Positions 6,018-6,909 of a stretch of 6,909 nt of DNA are shown one piece after another (within the stretch, counting starts at the first letter, position 1; each line of letters starts with the position of its first letter). The DNA comes from Oscillospiraceae bacterium (GTDB lineage Bacteria; Bacillota; Clostridia; Oscillospirales; Oscillospiraceae): assembly GCA_017458885.1 (NCBI GenBank), contig JAFSZQ010000003.1:1-6909 (forward strand), written 5' to 3'. The notes below the pieces were generated by a model. The model ran no database searches and had not been told where the DNA came from. It saw only the letters and a program-made list of their open reading frames with translations. Both the position numbers and the translations under genes were made by a program.

Positions 6018-6909
6018 GGATCGTCTTTATGGGGACGCCGGCGTTCGCCGTCGCGTCGCTCCGCCGTCTCAAGGAGGACGGGCACGAGTTGGTCGGCGTA
6101 TTCACACAGCCGGACAAGCCGGGCAACCGCAAACGCCTGACCGTGCCGCCTGTCAAGGAATATGCCTTGTCGGTCGGCTTGCCGGTCTACCAGCCCGAGA
6201 CCCTGCGCGACGGCGCGGCGCTCGCGCTGCTGCGCGCGCTTTCGCCGGAGCTGACGGTGACGGCGGCGTACGGGCAGCTCCTGCCGGAGGATATTTTGAA
6301 CGTGCCGCGATACGGCTCGATCAACGTCCATCCCTCGCTGCTGCCGAAGTACCGCGGCGCGGCGCCGATCAACCGCGCCCTGCTGAACGGCGAGCGCGAG
6401 ACGGGCGTCACGGTCATGTATATGACGAAGCGGCTCGACGCGGGCGACGTCATCAGCGTCCGCAAGACCGCCATCGGCGCGGACGAGGACGCGGAGGCGC
6501 TGTTCGCGCGCCTTGCGGACTTGGGGGCGGAGCTGCTGTCCGAGACCGTTTTTGCCATCGCAAACGGCACGGCGGCGCGGACGCCGCAGAACGACGCGGA
6601 GGCGACCTACGCGCATATGCTCTCGCGGGAGTTGTCGCCCATCGACTGGAGCAAGAGCGCCGAAGCGGTCGTCGATCAGGTACGGGCGCTGGTGCCGTGG
6701 CCCTGCGCGTCGATGACGCTCGGCGGCAAGACCGTCAAGGTCTGGCGCGCCGAACGCGGCGGCGCGGCGAAAGCCGACGCCGGCACGTTTTTCGCGCGCG
6801 CGAACGGGATCGAGTGCGTCTGCGGGGACGGGAACAGCGTCCTTGTCACGGAGCTGCAGAGCGAGGGCGGCAAGCGCATGGCGGCGGGCGCGTGGCTCAA
6901 CGGCCGCCG
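6014..6909 (+). CDS. fmt: Methionyl-tRNA formyltransferase, 3' end missing
   Basis: Fmt transfers a formyl group from 10-formyltetrahydrofolate to Met-tRNA for translation initiation; Def later removes that group. The frame is open from ATG 6014 to the window edge, giving 298 residues of a protein usually about 310-320 long. It starts MRIVFMGTPAFAV, has the folate-site neighbourhood VFTQPDKPG and AAYGQLLP, and the signature INVHPSLLPKYRGAAPI. The catalytic triad is Asn104, His106 and Asp142, the same spacing as E. coli Asn106, His108 and Asp144. RLDAGDV surrounds the Asp. The C-terminal domain begins around PWPCASM and reaches KRMAAGAWLNGR near its end, so only a short tail is missing. The tRNA-interacting loop after QPDKP is about one residue shorter than the E. 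coli form as I recall it. Its ATG overlaps the def stop in ATGA. Confidence 0.96.
   Translation, partial: MRIVFMGTPAFAVASLRRLKEDGHELVGVFTQPDKPGNRKRLTVPPVKEYALSVGLPVYQPETLRDGAALALLRALSPELTVTAAYGQLLPEDILNVPRYGSINVHPSLLPKYRGAAPINRALLNGERETGVTVMYMTKRLDAGDVISVRKTAIGADEDAEALFARLADLGAELLSETVFAIANGTAARTPQNDAEATYAHMLSRELSPIDWSKSAEAVVDQVRALVPWPCASMTLGGKTVKVWRAERGGAAKADAGTFFARANGIECVCGDGNSVLVTELQSEGGKRMAAGAWLNGR

Noticed and set aside
1..6909. Search for an undescribed defence, mobile or biosynthetic system.
   Set aside because: All genes but the first two are core housekeeping genes in a conserved order; there are no transposase, integrase, toxin, nuclease-helicase or repeat-array signals.

Overview
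The window is a compact, all-plus-strand stretch of a GC-rich chromosome with no mobile element, CRISPR array or RNA gene visible. The gene content and order (yicC, remA, gmk, rpoZ, priA, def, fmt) is the housekeeping cluster of Bacillota. RemA and a DUF5685-type protein beside a Cys-tailed J-domain protein point to Clostridia. The strong G/C bias at third codon positions suggests one of the high-GC, often uncultured clostridial lineages (for example Oscillospirales or Christensenellales). That placement is inference; no marker here fixes the genus.

Layout: (1) Positions 1-1060 hold the 3' part of a DUF5685-like gene and a small J-domain protein whose start overlaps its stop; neither has a well-defined role. 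(2) Positions 1080-3051 hold yicC (endoribonuclease family), remA (DNA-binding regulator), gmk (GMP to GDP) and rpoZ (RNA polymerase omega). (3) Positions 3048-5492 hold priA, the replication-restart helicase. (4) Positions 5508-6909 hold def and the first ~95% of fmt, which together run the formyl-methionine cycle of translation initiation; fmt runs off the right edge.

No gap between genes exceeds 19 bases. Four junctions are 4-base stop/start overlaps (ATGA at 449, 2839 and 6014; TTGA at 3048). I see no terminator hairpin and no convincing promoter, so the eight genes look like part of one long transcript whose promoter lies upstream of the window. There is no stretch over 300 bases without a gene. 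The least understood content is the DUF5685/J-domain pair. The rest is conserved core machinery, and I do not see a new multi-gene system.
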